From: Bradyrhizobium symbiodeficiens
GTDB lineage: Bacteria > Pseudomonadota > Alphaproteobacteria > Rhizobiales > Xanthobacteraceae
DNA length: 64,000 nt
Direction of reading: 5' to 3'
NCBI RefSeq assembly: GCF_002266465.3
Contig: NZ_CP029427.2
Span: forward strand, 248,001-312,000
How positions within the stretch are numbered: the first letter of the stretch is position 1; each line of letters starts with the position of its first letter. This document shows positions 1 to 8,997 of this stretch, in pieces. A program made the translations under genes and the position numbers. The notes beneath the pieces are model-generated. The model made no database searches. It saw only the letters and a list, made by a program, of their open reading frames with translations, and was not told the DNA's origin.

Positions 1-529
1 GGCTGGCGGTGGCGCCATTGATGCCTCTCTTGAAGGCCTCGTCGATCGCCTTGACGCGATCAGAGAGCTTGCCGTCGCGCTCGCCGTAGTTCAGCGACTG
101 CATCGGCTGGAGCTGCACCACCTCGCGCTTCTCGTTCAGGGTCGCCGCGATGGCGCAGAGGCCGCCGAGCACGCGCTCCTTGCCGAATTTGGCATCGAGC
201 ACATCGAGGTGCTTCATGCCGTTCAGCATCGGGATGATCGCGGTGTTCGGTCCGACCGCCGGCGCAAACGATTTGATGGCATCGTCGAGATCGAACGCCT
301 TGCAGCTCAGGAGCACGACGTCGAACTTGTCCTTGAGCGCGTCGGCCTGCACCGTCGGCGGATCTCGCAGTGTCACGTCGCCATTCGGGCTCTTGATGAC
401 GAGGCCCGCGCTTGCGAGCTCGCCGGCGCGGCGCGGCCGTACCAGGAAGGTGACGTCGCGGCCGGCCTGCAACAGCCTGCCACCGAAATAGCCGCCGATG
501 GCGCCGGCGCCGACCACGAGGATACGCAT
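1..529 (-). CDS. panE: 2-dehydropantoate 2-reductase (ketopantoate reductase), partial
   Basis: The gene starts at the ATG at 527-529 with GGAG a few bases upstream, and its 3' end lies outside the window. The first residues, MRILVVGAGAIGGYFGGRL, form the N-terminal GxGxxG NAD(P)H-binding turn of the PanE/ApbA family. About 176 residues are visible, including a conserved-looking 'LSCKAFD' strand and 'PMLNGMKHLD' region. The family reduces ketopantoate to pantoate in the cytosol for pantothenate and CoA synthesis. Paralogues of this fold act on other 2-oxo acids, so the substrate is inferred. The C-terminal domain with the catalytic Lys is not visible. Confidence 0.85.
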   Translation of the reverse strand, partial: MRILVVGAGAIGGYFGGRLLQAGRDVTFLVRPRRAGELASAGLVIKSPNGDVTLRDPPTVQADALKDKFDVVLLSCKAFDLDDAIKSFAPAVGPNTAIIPMLNGMKHLDVLDAKFGKERVLGGLCAIAATLNEKREVVQLQPMQSLNYGERDGKLSDRVKAIDEAFKRGINGATAS

Positions 530-560
530 GGGAGAACTCCGCTATTGTGCTTGGCGAATG

Positions 561-623
561 GCGAATAGGGAGTAGCGAATAGCAGGCGAGATTTCCACTC
601 GCTATTCGCTACCTCCCATTCGC
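561..623. repeat. imperfect inverted repeat downstream of the isomerase gene
   Basis: Arms 561-583 and 601-623 match at 20 of 23 positions when one is reverse-complemented, with a 17-base spacer. The arms are built of short GCGAATAG-like units. The element fills the 99-base gap between the stop of the isomerase gene and the start of panE, both on the minus strand. It could act as a transcript-end hairpin, but it has no T-run. Confidence 0.6.
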
Positions 624-628
624 GCACT

Positions 629-1237
629 TCACTTTCCCGACACCATCTCCTCGACCTCGCGCAGCTGCTCCTTGCCGAAGAACATCTCGTTGCCGACGAA
701 GAAGGTCGGCGAGCCGAACGCGCCGCGGGCGACCGCTTCCTCGGTGTTCTTGATCAGCCTGCCCTTCACCTCCGGCTCCTGAGCCCGGGCGAACAGCTTC
801 TGGGCGTCGAGGCCGGAGGACGCCAGTGCCTTCGCCGCGACTTCGGGGTCGTCCATCTTCTTCGGCTCGCGCCACATGTGGTGGAAGGCCGCCGCGACGT
901 ATTCTTCGAACACGCCCTCGAGCTGCGCGGCGATCGCCGTGCGCATCAGGTTCAGCGTGTTGACGGGAAAGTGCGGATTCCAGACATAGGGCTGGACATG
1001 GAAGCGCTTGATGAAGCGCTCGGTCTCGACCTGCTGGAATTCGCGCTTGTTCTTGATGCCGGCGAGCGTCTCGGCCGGCGACCTGTTGTTGGTCGACTTG
1101 AAGATGCCGCCGAGCAGGATCGGGACGTATTCGAACTTGACGCCGATGCGCTGCTCGATCGCGGGGATCGCGAGGTGGCTGAGATAGGCGTTGGGGCTGC
1201 CGAAATCGAACAGGAACTGCGGGGCTATGCGGGTCAA
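629..1237 (-). CDS. 2-hydroxychromene-2-carboxylate isomerase / DsbA-fold family protein
   Basis: The 202-residue protein starts at TTG (1235-1237), chosen because AGGGAGA lies just upstream and because 'FLFDFGSPNAYL', the family's N-terminal motif with its active-site Ser, then falls close to the start. An in-frame upstream start at 1309 would add 24 unrelated residues. The C-terminal 'GAFGSPTFFVGNEMFFG' with its cis-Pro loop is typical of the DsbA-like HCCA isomerase (kappa GST-like) family. Members isomerise ring-cleavage products in naphthalene-type degradation or act on glutathione adducts. No aromatic-degradation genes adjoin it, so its true substrate is unknown. Confidence 0.85.
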   Translation of the reverse strand: MTRIAPQFLFDFGSPNAYLSHLAIPAIEQRIGVKFEYVPILLGGIFKSTNNRSPAETLAGIKNKREFQQVETERFIKRFHVQPYVWNPHFPVNTLNLMRTAIAAQLEGVFEEYVAAAFHHMWREPKKMDDPEVAAKALASSGLDAQKLFARAQEPEVKGRLIKNTEEAVARGAFGSPTFFVGNEMFFGKEQLREVEEMVSGK

Positions 1238-1339
1238 TTCGATCTCCCTGACCTGACGTCTTGATCTGACTTTCCGCGCATTGTGACGCAGCGTGTCCCA
1301 CAGGTCCACCGTATAATGATGATCATAATACTTTGACCG

Positions 1340-2689
1340 TCAAACCAAGTGCAGGATCCCCCGCTTGCGCCAGACCAGCAAGTAATAGCCCATCTGCAAA
1401 ACGAACATGGCGCAGAACACGATGGGATAGGCGGCCCATATGCCCGCAAGGCCGATGGTGCGGCTCAGGATCACCGCGGCCGGCAGCTCGATGGCGAGAA
1501 TCGCGAAGATCGAGAGCAGCATCGGCGTCAGCGCGACGCCGGCCGCCCGCATGGCACCCGAGAACACCGTGGCGAGGCCAAACGGCACCGAGCTCCACAA
1601 GGCGATGAAGAGCAGCTCCTTCGCCAGATCGAGCACGGCGGCATCGGTAACGAAGATGCCGAGGATCGCGCGCGGCGTGAGATAGATCAGCGCCACGAGC
1701 CCCCCGGTCAGAACCAGGTTGAAAGCGAGCCCGGTCCGCACGATGCCGTCGAGCCGGGTTCTGTCGCCGCCACCGACCGCCTGCGCGCCGAGGATCGAGA
1801 CTGCGATGGAAATCGACATCGCTGTGAACTGCGTGTAGCCCATCACCTGGTTGACGGCGCCGTAGGCCGCCGTGGCGGCCGATCCATAGCCGTTGACGAG
1901 TCCGAGCAGCACCAGCTCCGCGATCGCCATCACCACCATGCCGACGGCGCTCGGCAATCCGATGCCGAGGATCTTTCCGAGCATGGCGCCGTCGAGCCCG
2001 AGGTGACGCAGCAGCGCCGCGTCCGGAGCGAGCGCGTGCTTCTTCCGCCGCAGATACAGCGCCAGCGCGATCAAGGTGAGCGCGTTCGAGATCGCGGCCG
2101 CCCATGCCGGGCTGGTGATGCCCGCCGCCGGCAGTCCGAACGACCCACGGATCAACATCGGCGTCAGGATCAGGCCGATCGCGGTCGATAGCGCCAGCGC
2201 CAGCAGCGGCGTCAGCGCGTCGCCGACGCCGCGGATCATCGCCGTCATCAGCAGGAAGACGAAGCCGAGCGGCATGGTGAGCAGCATGATCCGCGCGTAG
2301 GCGCTGGCCTGGTCGAGAATGTCGGCCGGCGTCGCAAGCGCCATCATCAGCTGGCGGCTGAACAGCCCGCCGATCAGCGCGATCGAAATGGAGAGCAGAA
2401 GGCTGATCGCGAGCGTCGTACCTGCAACGCTCCGGATCTTGTCGTGCTCGCCCGCGCCAAAGGCCTGCCCGATCAGCACGGTCGCGCCGGTGCTCAGCCC
2501 CATGACGAAGGCGAACAGAAAGAACATCACGGGAAAGAACACCGACACGGCCGCCAGCGCGTCGACGCCGATCATCTGGCCGAGATAGACGTTGCTGACG
2601 GTGCCGAACAGCGATTGCAGCGCGTTGCTCAGCATCAAGGGCGCGAGGAAGCGGAGAAATGTTGTCGAGAGCGGCTTGGGCGCGGACAT
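1340..2689 (-). CDS. MATE family efflux transporter
   Basis: This is a 449-residue protein with about twelve hydrophobic segments arranged as two MATE repeats. The first is near residues 10-220 ('PLMLSNALQSLFGTVSNVYLG', 'GQAFGAGEHDKIRSVAGTT') and the second near 240-440 ('GLPSAVGMVVMAIAELVLLG'). The family exports cationic drugs or metabolites across the inner membrane in exchange for Na+ or H+. The length fits the NorM/DinF group. The start is the ATG at 2687-2689 with AAGG upstream. The neighbours do not suggest a substrate. Confidence 0.9.
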   Translation of the reverse strand: MSAPKPLSTTFLRFLAPLMLSNALQSLFGTVSNVYLGQMIGVDALAAVSVFFPVMFFLFAFVMGLSTGATVLIGQAFGAGEHDKIRSVAGTTLAISLLLSISIALIGGLFSRQLMMALATPADILDQASAYARIMLLTMPLGFVFLLMTAMIRGVGDALTPLLALALSTAIGLILTPMLIRGSFGLPAAGITSPAWAAAISNALTLIALALYLRRKKHALAPDAALLRHLGLDGAMLGKILGIGLPSAVGMVVMAIAELVLLGLVNGYGSAATAAYGAVNQVMGYTQFTAMSISIAVSILGAQAVGGGDRTRLDGIVRTGLAFNLVLTGGLVALIYLTPRAILGIFVTDAAVLDLAKELLFIALWSSVPFGLATVFSGAMRAAGVALTPMLLSIFAILAIELPAAVILSRTIGLAGIWAAYPIVFCAMFVLQMGYYLLVWRKRGILHLV

Positions 2690-2774
2690 GGATCGGCCTT
2701 TTCATCAGGGCGCACGGAGCCGTTGCCGCGCGCAAGGCGCGGCCCGGCCGTCGATGGGGTTGTGTGAGAGCGCC

Positions 2775-3356
2775 TTAAGCGCGGTCGCTGTAGGCGAGCT
2801 TGACGATGTGGTCGCGGATGTCGGACGGCCAATCCGCGATCAGCCCGGTGAAGCGCCGCCGGTCATCCGCAAACAATGCGCGCGAAGCTTCCTCGAACTG
2901 CGGCAGGTTGCCCGCCATGGTCGACATGAAGTGATAGGCCGCATCGCGCGCCTGCCGTTCGCGGTCCTTGTCGCCGCTCGCGCGCCTCGCCTCATCGACG
3001 AGCTTGCGCAGCGCGACCGAGGCGCCGCCCGGCTGCGCGCCGAGCCACTCCCAATGTCGCGGCAACAGCGTCACCTCGCGCGCGACCACGCCGAGCTTCG
3101 GCCGGCCGCGCCCGCGCGGCTCGCTCGGTGGTACGGTTTCCTCGACCGGCGGCGGCACGAGCTTGGCCAGCCGCGCCAGCACCTCGCGATCCCCGCCGCG
3201 CAGATCGAAATCGATCGATCGACCCGTGCCGTCCTCGAAGATGATGATGGGCTCGTCCGGCCGCGGCGCCACGCGCTTGACGACCAGCGCGACCTCGCCT
3301 GCCGGCCCGGACACCAGGCGACGCTGGCCCTGGAAGGCGGTGAAAATCTTGTTCAT
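2775..3356 (-). CDS. DUF2239 family protein
   Basis: The product is a soluble 193-residue protein matching the DUF2239 family. 'FTAFQGQRRLVSG' lies near the N terminus, the acidic strand 'IIFEDGTGRSIDFDLRG' follows, and the conserved 'EVTLLPRHWEWL' core sits near residue 105, with a helical C-terminal half. The function is unknown. The start at 3356 was chosen by homologue-like N terminus; ATG 3365 and GTG 3371 are in frame and none has a clear Shine-Dalgarno. It is transcribed away from the GST gene, with the ACCCGGGT pair between them, so the two are probably co-regulated. Confidence 0.8.
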   Translation of the reverse strand: MNKIFTAFQGQRRLVSGPAGEVALVVKRVAPRPDEPIIIFEDGTGRSIDFDLRGGDREVLARLAKLVPPPVEETVPPSEPRGRGRPKLGVVAREVTLLPRHWEWLGAQPGGASVALRKLVDEARRASGDKDRERQARDAAYHFMSTMAGNLPQFEEASRALFADDRRRFTGLIADWPSDIRDHIVKLAYSDRA

Positions 3357-3395
3357 TGGAATCATTGCCACTTTTACGGCGTTCGGACTATTTAA

Positions 3396-3432
3396 TACCC
3401 GGGTAAATTATCGATGTCAATGTACCCGGGTG
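3396..3432. promoter_or_regulatory. paired palindromic operator candidate (two ACCCGGGT boxes)
   Basis: TACCCGGGTA is at 3396-3405 and TACCCGGGTG at 3423-3432. Their centres are 27 bases apart, with an AT-richer spacer. They lie between the divergent DUF2239 and GST genes, about 40 bases from the first start codon. Perfect 8-10 bp GC palindromes in AT-rich flanks are usual for dimeric TetR- or MarR-type repressors. No such regulator is encoded nearby, so the binding protein is unknown. Confidence 0.55.
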
Positions 3433-3533
3433 AAAATATCCGCTCCCCAGGCTCGACATCGCGGTCCCGGACTGGCAGGTACGCGACCGACCGACGACGC
3501 CTAGCCATCACGCCTGCCCTGGGGACCTCGCCG

Positions 3534-4199
3534 ATGCTGACCGTTCACCACCTCAACAACTCCCGCTCGCAACGCGTGCTTTGGCTGCTCGAGGAGTTGG
3601 GCGTGCCCTACGAGATCGTGCGCTATCAGCGCCAGCCGGATATGCGCGCGCCGAAGGAGCTGCGCGCCATCCATCCGCTCGGCAAGTCGCCCGTCATCAC
3701 CGACAACGGCAACACCATCGCCGAGTCGGGCGCGATCATCGAATATCTCGTCGGGACCTACGGCAACGGCCGGCTGGTTCCGCCGCCTGATACACCGGAG
3801 CGGCTGCGCTTCACCTATTGGCTGCATTATGCCGAGGGGTCCGCGATGCAGCCGCTGCTGCTCAAGCTGCTGTTCACGCTGATGCCGAAGCGCGCGCCGG
3901 CGCTGCTTCGTCCGCTGGTGCGCAAGGTCTCCAACCAGGCGCTGACCACGCTGGTCAATCCGCAGCTCAAGCAGCACATGGATTATTGGGAAGGCGAGCT
4001 CGGCAAGAGCGAGTGGTTCGCCGGCAACGAATTCACCGCAGCCGACATCCAGATGAGCTTCCCGCTGGAAGCGGCGCAAGCGCGCGGCGGGCTCGAGCAG
4101 GGCCATCCCAAGGCGATGGCGTTCCTCGATCGCATCCACGCGCGCCCGGCCTATGCGCGCGCGCTGGAGAAGGGCGGGCCGTATCAGGTGGGGCGGTAA
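3534..4199 (+). CDS. glutathione S-transferase family protein
   Basis: The 221-residue protein starts at ATG 3534, with GGGGA eight bases upstream. The thioredoxin-fold N domain carries 'LNNSRSQRVLWLLEELGVPYE' with the catalytic Ser region, then the cis-Pro 'GKSPVI' and the 'AESGAIIEYL' glutathione gamma-Glu recognition motif. An all-helical C domain follows, with the 'FTAADIQMSFPLEAA' capping-box segment. It conjugates or reduces substrates with glutathione in the cytosol. An upstream in-frame start would add 40 low-complexity residues across the operator region and is rejected. Confidence 0.92.
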   Translation: MLTVHHLNNSRSQRVLWLLEELGVPYEIVRYQRQPDMRAPKELRAIHPLGKSPVITDNGNTIAESGAIIEYLVGTYGNGRLVPPPDTPERLRFTYWLHYAEGSAMQPLLLKLLFTLMPKRAPALLRPLVRKVSNQALTTLVNPQLKQHMDYWEGELGKSEWFAGNEFTAADIQMSFPLEAAQARGGLEQGHPKAMAFLDRIHARPAYARALEKGGPYQVGR

Positions 4200-4241
4200 G
4201 CTTCCTCACCGCCCCGGGAAGACGGCGCACGATGGTGCCTA

Positions 4242-5537
4242 TCAGTGCGCGTGCAGCACGCGTCCGCGTGTTTCCGGCAGCGCAAAGGCGGCGATGAAGA
4301 ACACCACATAGGCGACCACCGCGAAGATCGCGATCGCATTCGCAAGCGAGGTCGACGCCGACAGCGCGCCGACGAGGAATGGAAACAGCGCGCCGATGCC
4401 GCGGCCGAAATTGTAGCAAAAGCCCTGGCCGGAGCCGCGCAGCCGCGTCGGATAGAGCTCGGTCAGGAACGCGCCGATGCCGGAGAAATAGCCCGAGGCG
4501 AAGAAGCCGAGCGGGAAGCCGAGCAGCCAGAGGATTTCGTTGGTGAGCGGCAGCTGCGTATAGAGCAGCACCACCGCCATGGCGCCGATCGAGAAGATCA
4601 GGAACAAATTGCGCCGCCCGATCCGGTCGGCAAGCCAGGCGCCGGTGAGATAACCGATGAAGGAGCCGATGATCAGCGTCGACAAATAGCCGGTCGAGCC
4701 GACGATCGACAGATGGCGCTCCTTGGTCAGGAATTGCGGCACCCAGAACGTGACGGCGTAGTAGCCGCCCTGGCAACCCGTCGCCATCAGCGAGGCCAGG
4801 ATCGTGGTCTTCAGGATCGGGCCGGAGAAGATTTCCCAGATCGCCGGGCGATCGCCGCTCGCGGCGTGCCTGGCGCGAGCCTCGACCGCGATCGCCGGCT
4901 CGGTGACGGAGCGGCGGATGTAGAACACCAGGAGCGCCGGCAGCGCGCCGATCACGAACATCCAGCGCCATGCGATCTCCGGCGGCAAGACCGAGAACAG
5001 GATCGCCTGCGACAGCACCGCGAGGCCCCAGCCGACCGCCCAGCCCGACTGCACCGAGCCGACCGCGCGCCCGCGATATTGCGGCCGGATCGCCTCGCCC
5101 ATCAGCACCGCGCCTGCCGCCCATTCGCCGCCGAAGCCGAGCCCGAGCACGGCACGTGCGATCAGGAGCTGTTCGAAATTCTGCACGACAGCACAGACCA
5201 GCGAAAAGAACGAGAACCAGATGATGGTGATCTGGAGCGTCCTCACCCGCCCGATATGGTCGGAGAGATAACCGCCGAGCCAGCCGCCGATCGCGGAGGC
5301 CAGCAGCGTCACCGTGCCGGCAAGGCCAGCCGAGGCCGCATCGACCTTCCACAGCGCGATGATGGTGCCGATCACCAGCGGATAGATCATGAAGTCCATG
5401 CCGTCGAGCGCCCAGCCCGCCGCGCACGCCCAGAATGTCCGGCGTTCGGGCACGTTCATGTCGCGATAGAACGCAAGAAGGCTGGTGTCTTCGATCTCCG
5501 TGCGCTCGATGCGCTGGTTCGGATCGGCTGGCGTCAT
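4242..5537 (-). CDS. MFS transporter, acid:H+ symporter type
   Basis: This 431-residue, 12-helix major facilitator begins at ATG 5535-5537 with GGGGAA upstream. Both MFS signature loops are visible: 'GGWLGGYLSDHIGRVRTLQ' after helix 2 and 'GAWLADRIGRRNLFLIF' after helix 8. An acidic helix 1 ('ALDGMDFMIYPLVIG') resembles aromatic-acid (AAHS) and sialate/metabolite symporters, whose conserved Asp couples H+ movement. A small organic acid is the likely cargo, but the sequence does not identify it. It stands alone on the minus strand. Confidence 0.88.
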   Translation of the reverse strand: MTPADPNQRIERTEIEDTSLLAFYRDMNVPERRTFWACAAGWALDGMDFMIYPLVIGTIIALWKVDAASAGLAGTVTLLASAIGGWLGGYLSDHIGRVRTLQITIIWFSFFSLVCAVVQNFEQLLIARAVLGLGFGGEWAAGAVLMGEAIRPQYRGRAVGSVQSGWAVGWGLAVLSQAILFSVLPPEIAWRWMFVIGALPALLVFYIRRSVTEPAIAVEARARHAASGDRPAIWEIFSGPILKTTILASLMATGCQGGYYAVTFWVPQFLTKERHLSIVGSTGYLSTLIIGSFIGYLTGAWLADRIGRRNLFLIFSIGAMAVVLLYTQLPLTNEILWLLGFPLGFFASGYFSGIGAFLTELYPTRLRGSGQGFCYNFGRGIGALFPFLVGALSASTSLANAIAIFAVVAYVVFFIAAFALPETRGRVLHAH

Positions 5538-5635
5538 GTGCGTTTCCCCGGCAGTTTCTCGAAAGCTGCGCTTTGGTAGCACGCGTGGCAGCGAGAGCTA
5601 GCGGGTCCGCGCTCCCGTGCCATGCAAATGACGTG

Positions 5636-7387
5636 TTACTGCCCCGCTGCTTCGGCGCCCCGCGTGCGCGGATCGGGCGCGCCGAGCGGCCCGTGGGGTG
5701 TCACGACAATCGAGTTGGCCGACGTCTGCCCCATGGGCTCGACGATGACGTGACCCATCGCCTTCAGCTCGCCCAGAACATCGCTGCGAAAGCCACGCTC
5801 GATGCGCACTTCATCCGGCAGCCATTGATGATGCAGCCGTGGCGCCGCAACTGCGGCAGCAACGTCCATCTTGTAGTCAAGGACGTTCACGATCACCTGG
5901 AGCACCGTCGAGATGATGCGGCTGCCGCCGGGCGAACCCGTCACCAGCACGGGCTTGCCGTCCTTGAGCACGATGGTCGGTGACATCGACGAGAGCGGAC
6001 GTTTGCCGGGTCCGGGCAGATTGGCTTCAAAGCCGACCAAACCATAGGCGTTGGAGGCGCCGATGGCGGCGGTGAAATCGTCGAGCTCGTTGTTGAGCAG
6101 CACGCCGGTGCCGTCGGCAATGAGGCCGACGCCGTAGCTGAAGTTCAGCGTGTAGGTGTTGCTGACCGCGTTGCCGCGGGAATCGACGACAGAGAAATGC
6201 GTGGTGTTGCTGCCCTCGCGCGGCGAGGAGGCCGCGGAAACGAGCTCCTTCGACGGTGTGGCGCGTTCGATGGAGATGCCTGATCGCAGCTTGGCGGCGT
6301 AGTCCTTGGCGGTCAGCGTCTCGATCGGTGCGTTGACGAAAGCGGGGTCGCCGAGATAGCGCGCGCGGTCCGCGTAGGCGCGCTTCATCGCCTCGATCAG
6401 AAGATGCAACGATGTCGGCGAGCCCTGCTTCAAATCGGCAAGCTGGAAGCCCTCGAGGATGTTGAGCGTCTCCACCAGCACGACGCCGCCCGACGAAGGC
6501 AGCGGCATCGACACGACGTCGTAGCCGCGATAGGTGCCGCGCACCGGCGCCCGGATCACAGCCTGATAGGCCTTCAGATCGGCGGGCGTCATGATGCCGC
6601 CGGCCTCAGCTACGGCCTTGGCGAGCTTTTCCGCAACCGGCCCCTCGTAGAAGCCGCGTGGCCCCTGTGCGGCGATTGTCGACAGGGTTTCGGCGAGATC
6701 GCCCTGCACCAGCCTGTCGCCTTCACCGACCGGCGTGCCATCGGGCCGCGAGAAGATCTTGGCCGAAGACGGCCAGCGTGCCAGCCGCCGATGCCAGCCC
6801 GGCATCGTGTCGGCCATGTCGTCGCTGACGACGAAACCATCGCGGGCGAGCGCGATCGCGGGCGCGAGCAATTGCGCCAGCGTGAAGTGCCCCGAGCCGT
6901 ATTTCTCCAATGCCAGAGCGAGGCCCGCAACCGTGCCGGGCACGCCGACGCCGAGCGCGGAATCCCGTGACTTCGCAACATCGGGCTTGCCGTCGGCGCC
7001 GAGGAAGATTTGCGGCGTGGTCGCCGCCGGCGCCGTCTCGCGGTAGTCGATCGTGATGTCTTCGTTGCGGTCCGCGGAATGGATCACCATGAAGCCGCCG
7101 CCGCCGATATTGCCGGCACGCGGATAGGTCACGGCCATCGCAAAGCCGGTCGCGACCGCGGCATCGACCGCATTGCCACCGCTTCGCAGGATATCGGCAC
7201 CGATCTGCGCGGATATCTTCTCCTGCGCGACGACCATGCCGTGCTCGGCGGCTACGGCGCGCACCGTGTCGGGCGCAGCAGGAACATAGGCCCGCCGCGC
7301 ATCCTGAGCGGTCGCGGGTGCGAGACCAAACGCCAGAGTGGCAATGACGGCGAAAAACGTCCGTCGGGTCGAATGTGACGACATCAT
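5636..7387 (-). CDS. ggt: gamma-glutamyltransferase
   Basis: The 583-residue precursor starts at the first of two adjacent ATGs (7385-7387), preceded by GGAAG. A signal peptide (RRTFFAVIATLAFGLAPATA) indicates export to the periplasm. The proenzyme cleaves itself before Thr395 in 'SNTTHFSVVD', which becomes the N-terminal nucleophile of the small subunit. The lid-loop 'NYTLNFSYG'-like region, 'LLNNELDDF' and the oxyanion 'GSPGGSRII' follow as expected. It hydrolyses glutathione and gamma-glutamyl compounds or transfers the glutamyl group. It is transcribed divergently from the UMF1-type MFS gene with about 105 bases between. Confidence 0.95.
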   Translation of the reverse strand: MMSSHSTRRTFFAVIATLAFGLAPATAQDARRAYVPAAPDTVRAVAAEHGMVVAQEKISAQIGADILRSGGNAVDAAVATGFAMAVTYPRAGNIGGGGFMVIHSADRNEDITIDYRETAPAATTPQIFLGADGKPDVAKSRDSALGVGVPGTVAGLALALEKYGSGHFTLAQLLAPAIALARDGFVVSDDMADTMPGWHRRLARWPSSAKIFSRPDGTPVGEGDRLVQGDLAETLSTIAAQGPRGFYEGPVAEKLAKAVAEAGGIMTPADLKAYQAVIRAPVRGTYRGYDVVSMPLPSSGGVVLVETLNILEGFQLADLKQGSPTSLHLLIEAMKRAYADRARYLGDPAFVNAPIETLTAKDYAAKLRSGISIERATPSKELVSAASSPREGSNTTHFSVVDSRGNAVSNTYTLNFSYGVGLIADGTGVLLNNELDDFTAAIGASNAYGLVGFEANLPGPGKRPLSSMSPTIVLKDGKPVLVTGSPGGSRIISTVLQVIVNVLDYKMDVAAAVAAPRLHHQWLPDEVRIERGFRSDVLGELKAMGHVIVEPMGQTSANSIVVTPHGPLGAPDPRTRGAEAAGQ

Positions 7388-7492
7388 CAAAATCAAACTT
7401 CCGTCGTGGCTTCGGACAGTTCACACACCTCGTGGCAATGCTATACGGTTTGCCTCAAGACAGCCAAAACTGTTCGTGATGAGGACTGCGTG

Positions 7493-8881
7493 ATGACGAC
7501 GATCGCCCCGGATGCGCGCATGGCCGGCGTGCCGCGGACCTATCCGCCGCGCGCCGCCGTCGTCAGCTGGATTTTCTTCGACTGGGCCGCGCAGCCTTAT
7601 TTCACGCTGATCACGACCTTCGTGTTCGCGCCCTATTTCGCCACCAGCATTGCGCCGAATCCCGCCGCCGGCCAATCGCTGTGGGGATTTGCGATGGCAG
7701 CCGCGGGCCTTGCGATTGCGTTGATGTCGCCGCTGCTGGGGGCCATCGCGGACGCCTCGGGCCGTCGGAAGCCGTGGATCGCGGGATTCGGAGCGCTGCT
7801 GGTGGCGGCATCCTGCACGCTGTGGATCGGCAAGCCCGGCGATCCCTCGATCATTCCGCCACTGCTTACAGCCGTCGCGCTTGCCAGCGTCGGCGCTGAG
7901 TTCGCCACCCTCTTCAACAATGCGATGATGCCGACGCTGGTGCCGCCGGAGCGGATCGGCCGGCTCTCCGGCACCGGCTGGGCCACCGGCTATGTCGGTG
8001 GCATCGTCAGCCTGATCATCGTGCTCGGCTTCCTCGCGGCCAACCCACAGACCGGCCGCACGTTGCTGGGCCTCACGCCGCTGTTCGGGCTCGATCCGGT
8101 CAGCCATCAGGGCGATCGCATCGTGGGGCCGCTGACCGGGCTGTGGTTCATCCTCTTCGTGACACCGTTGTTCCTGTTCACGCCGGATTATCCGGCCAAG
8201 CGCCCGATGCGCGAGGCCTTGCGTGCGGGGCTGTCGGAGCTGGGCCAATCGATCAGAAGCCTGCCGCAGCAGAGATCGCTGGCGGCATTTCTGCTCGCCA
8301 ACATGATCTATACCGATGGTCTGGTGTCGCTGTTCGCCTTTGGCGGCATCTATGCTGCGGGCACCTTCGGCTGGCACACGATCCAGATCGGCACCTTCGG
8401 CATCATGCTCGCGATCGCCGGCGCGTTTGGCGCATGGTTCGGCGGCAAGCTGGACGATCGTCTCGGGCCGAAGCGCGTCATCGCCGGCAGCATGCTCGTG
8501 CTGCTGCTGTCGGTGGCGGCGATTCTCCTGGTCGACAAGGACAGTGTGTTGTTCATCCAGGTCGCGCCGCCGCAGGCCGATGCTTCCTTGTTCTCGAGCG
8601 CGGCCGAGCGCGCCTACCTCGTGCTGGGCTGCCTCATCGGCGCCGCCGGTGGTCCACTCCAGGCCGCCTCACGCACGCTCTTGATCCGCCTCGCACCGAG
8701 AGACCGCATCGCGCAGTATTTCGGCCTGTTTGCGCTGACCGGGAAGGTGACGTCCTTCATCGGACCGTTGCTGATCGGCACGATCACCGCGGTGACCGCA
8801 AGCCAGAAGGCCGGCATGGCCGTGTTGGTGGTGTTCTTCGTCGCGGGGTTGGGGCTGTTGATGCGGGTGAAGGAAACCTGA
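7493..8881 (+). CDS. MFS transporter, UMF1 (Atg22-like) family
   Basis: This is a 462-residue protein with 12 predicted helices. The opening 'VVSWIFFDWAAQPYFTLITT' (residues about 21-40) and the following 'LLGAIADASGRRKPWI' are characteristic of the UMF1/Atg22-like branch. A second half begins near 'RSLAAFLLANMIYTDGLVSL'. Homologues in yeast export amino acids from vacuoles; bacterial members are mostly uncharacterised. The start ATG 7493 has GAGG upstream; an in-frame ATG at 7406 would add 29 unconserved residues. Its end converges on purH across a perfect 29-base palindrome. Confidence 0.88.
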   Translation: MTTIAPDARMAGVPRTYPPRAAVVSWIFFDWAAQPYFTLITTFVFAPYFATSIAPNPAAGQSLWGFAMAAAGLAIALMSPLLGAIADASGRRKPWIAGFGALLVAASCTLWIGKPGDPSIIPPLLTAVALASVGAEFATLFNNAMMPTLVPPERIGRLSGTGWATGYVGGIVSLIIVLGFLAANPQTGRTLLGLTPLFGLDPVSHQGDRIVGPLTGLWFILFVTPLFLFTPDYPAKRPMREALRAGLSELGQSIRSLPQQRSLAAFLLANMIYTDGLVSLFAFGGIYAAGTFGWHTIQIGTFGIMLAIAGAFGAWFGGKLDDRLGPKRVIAGSMLVLLLSVAAILLVDKDSVLFIQVAPPQADASLFSSAAERAYLVLGCLIGAAGGPLQAASRTLLIRLAPRDRIAQYFGLFALTGKVTSFIGPLLIGTITAVTASQKAGMAVLVVFFVAGLGLLMRVKET

Positions 8882-8898
8882 CTCCCGCCGCACTCCGT

Positions 8899-8979
8899 AG
8901 CCCGGATGGAGCGAAGCGCAATCCGGGACGGTCTTTGTGAGATTGCGAAACCCGGATTGCGCTTCGCTCCATCCGGGCT
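8899..8979. repeat. perfect 29-bp inverted repeat (REP-like), likely bidirectional terminator
   Basis: Arms 8899-8927 and 8951-8979 are exact reverse complements separated by 23 bases. The arm begins AGCCCGGATGGAGCGAAGCG. The element lies between two converging stop codons (8881 and 8998), where a long RNA hairpin would end both transcripts. A diverged relative with the same core is at 62625-62659. Confidence 0.85.
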
Positions 8980-8997
8980 GCATTCTTGCTAACGGCC

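Noticed and set aside
4245..5579. Long open frame on the plus strand (444 codons) across the MFS transporter gene
   Set aside because: It is antisense to a clear membrane transporter, reads as a charged Arg/Glu/Gln-rich protein without a known fold, and is a usual by-product of high GC content.
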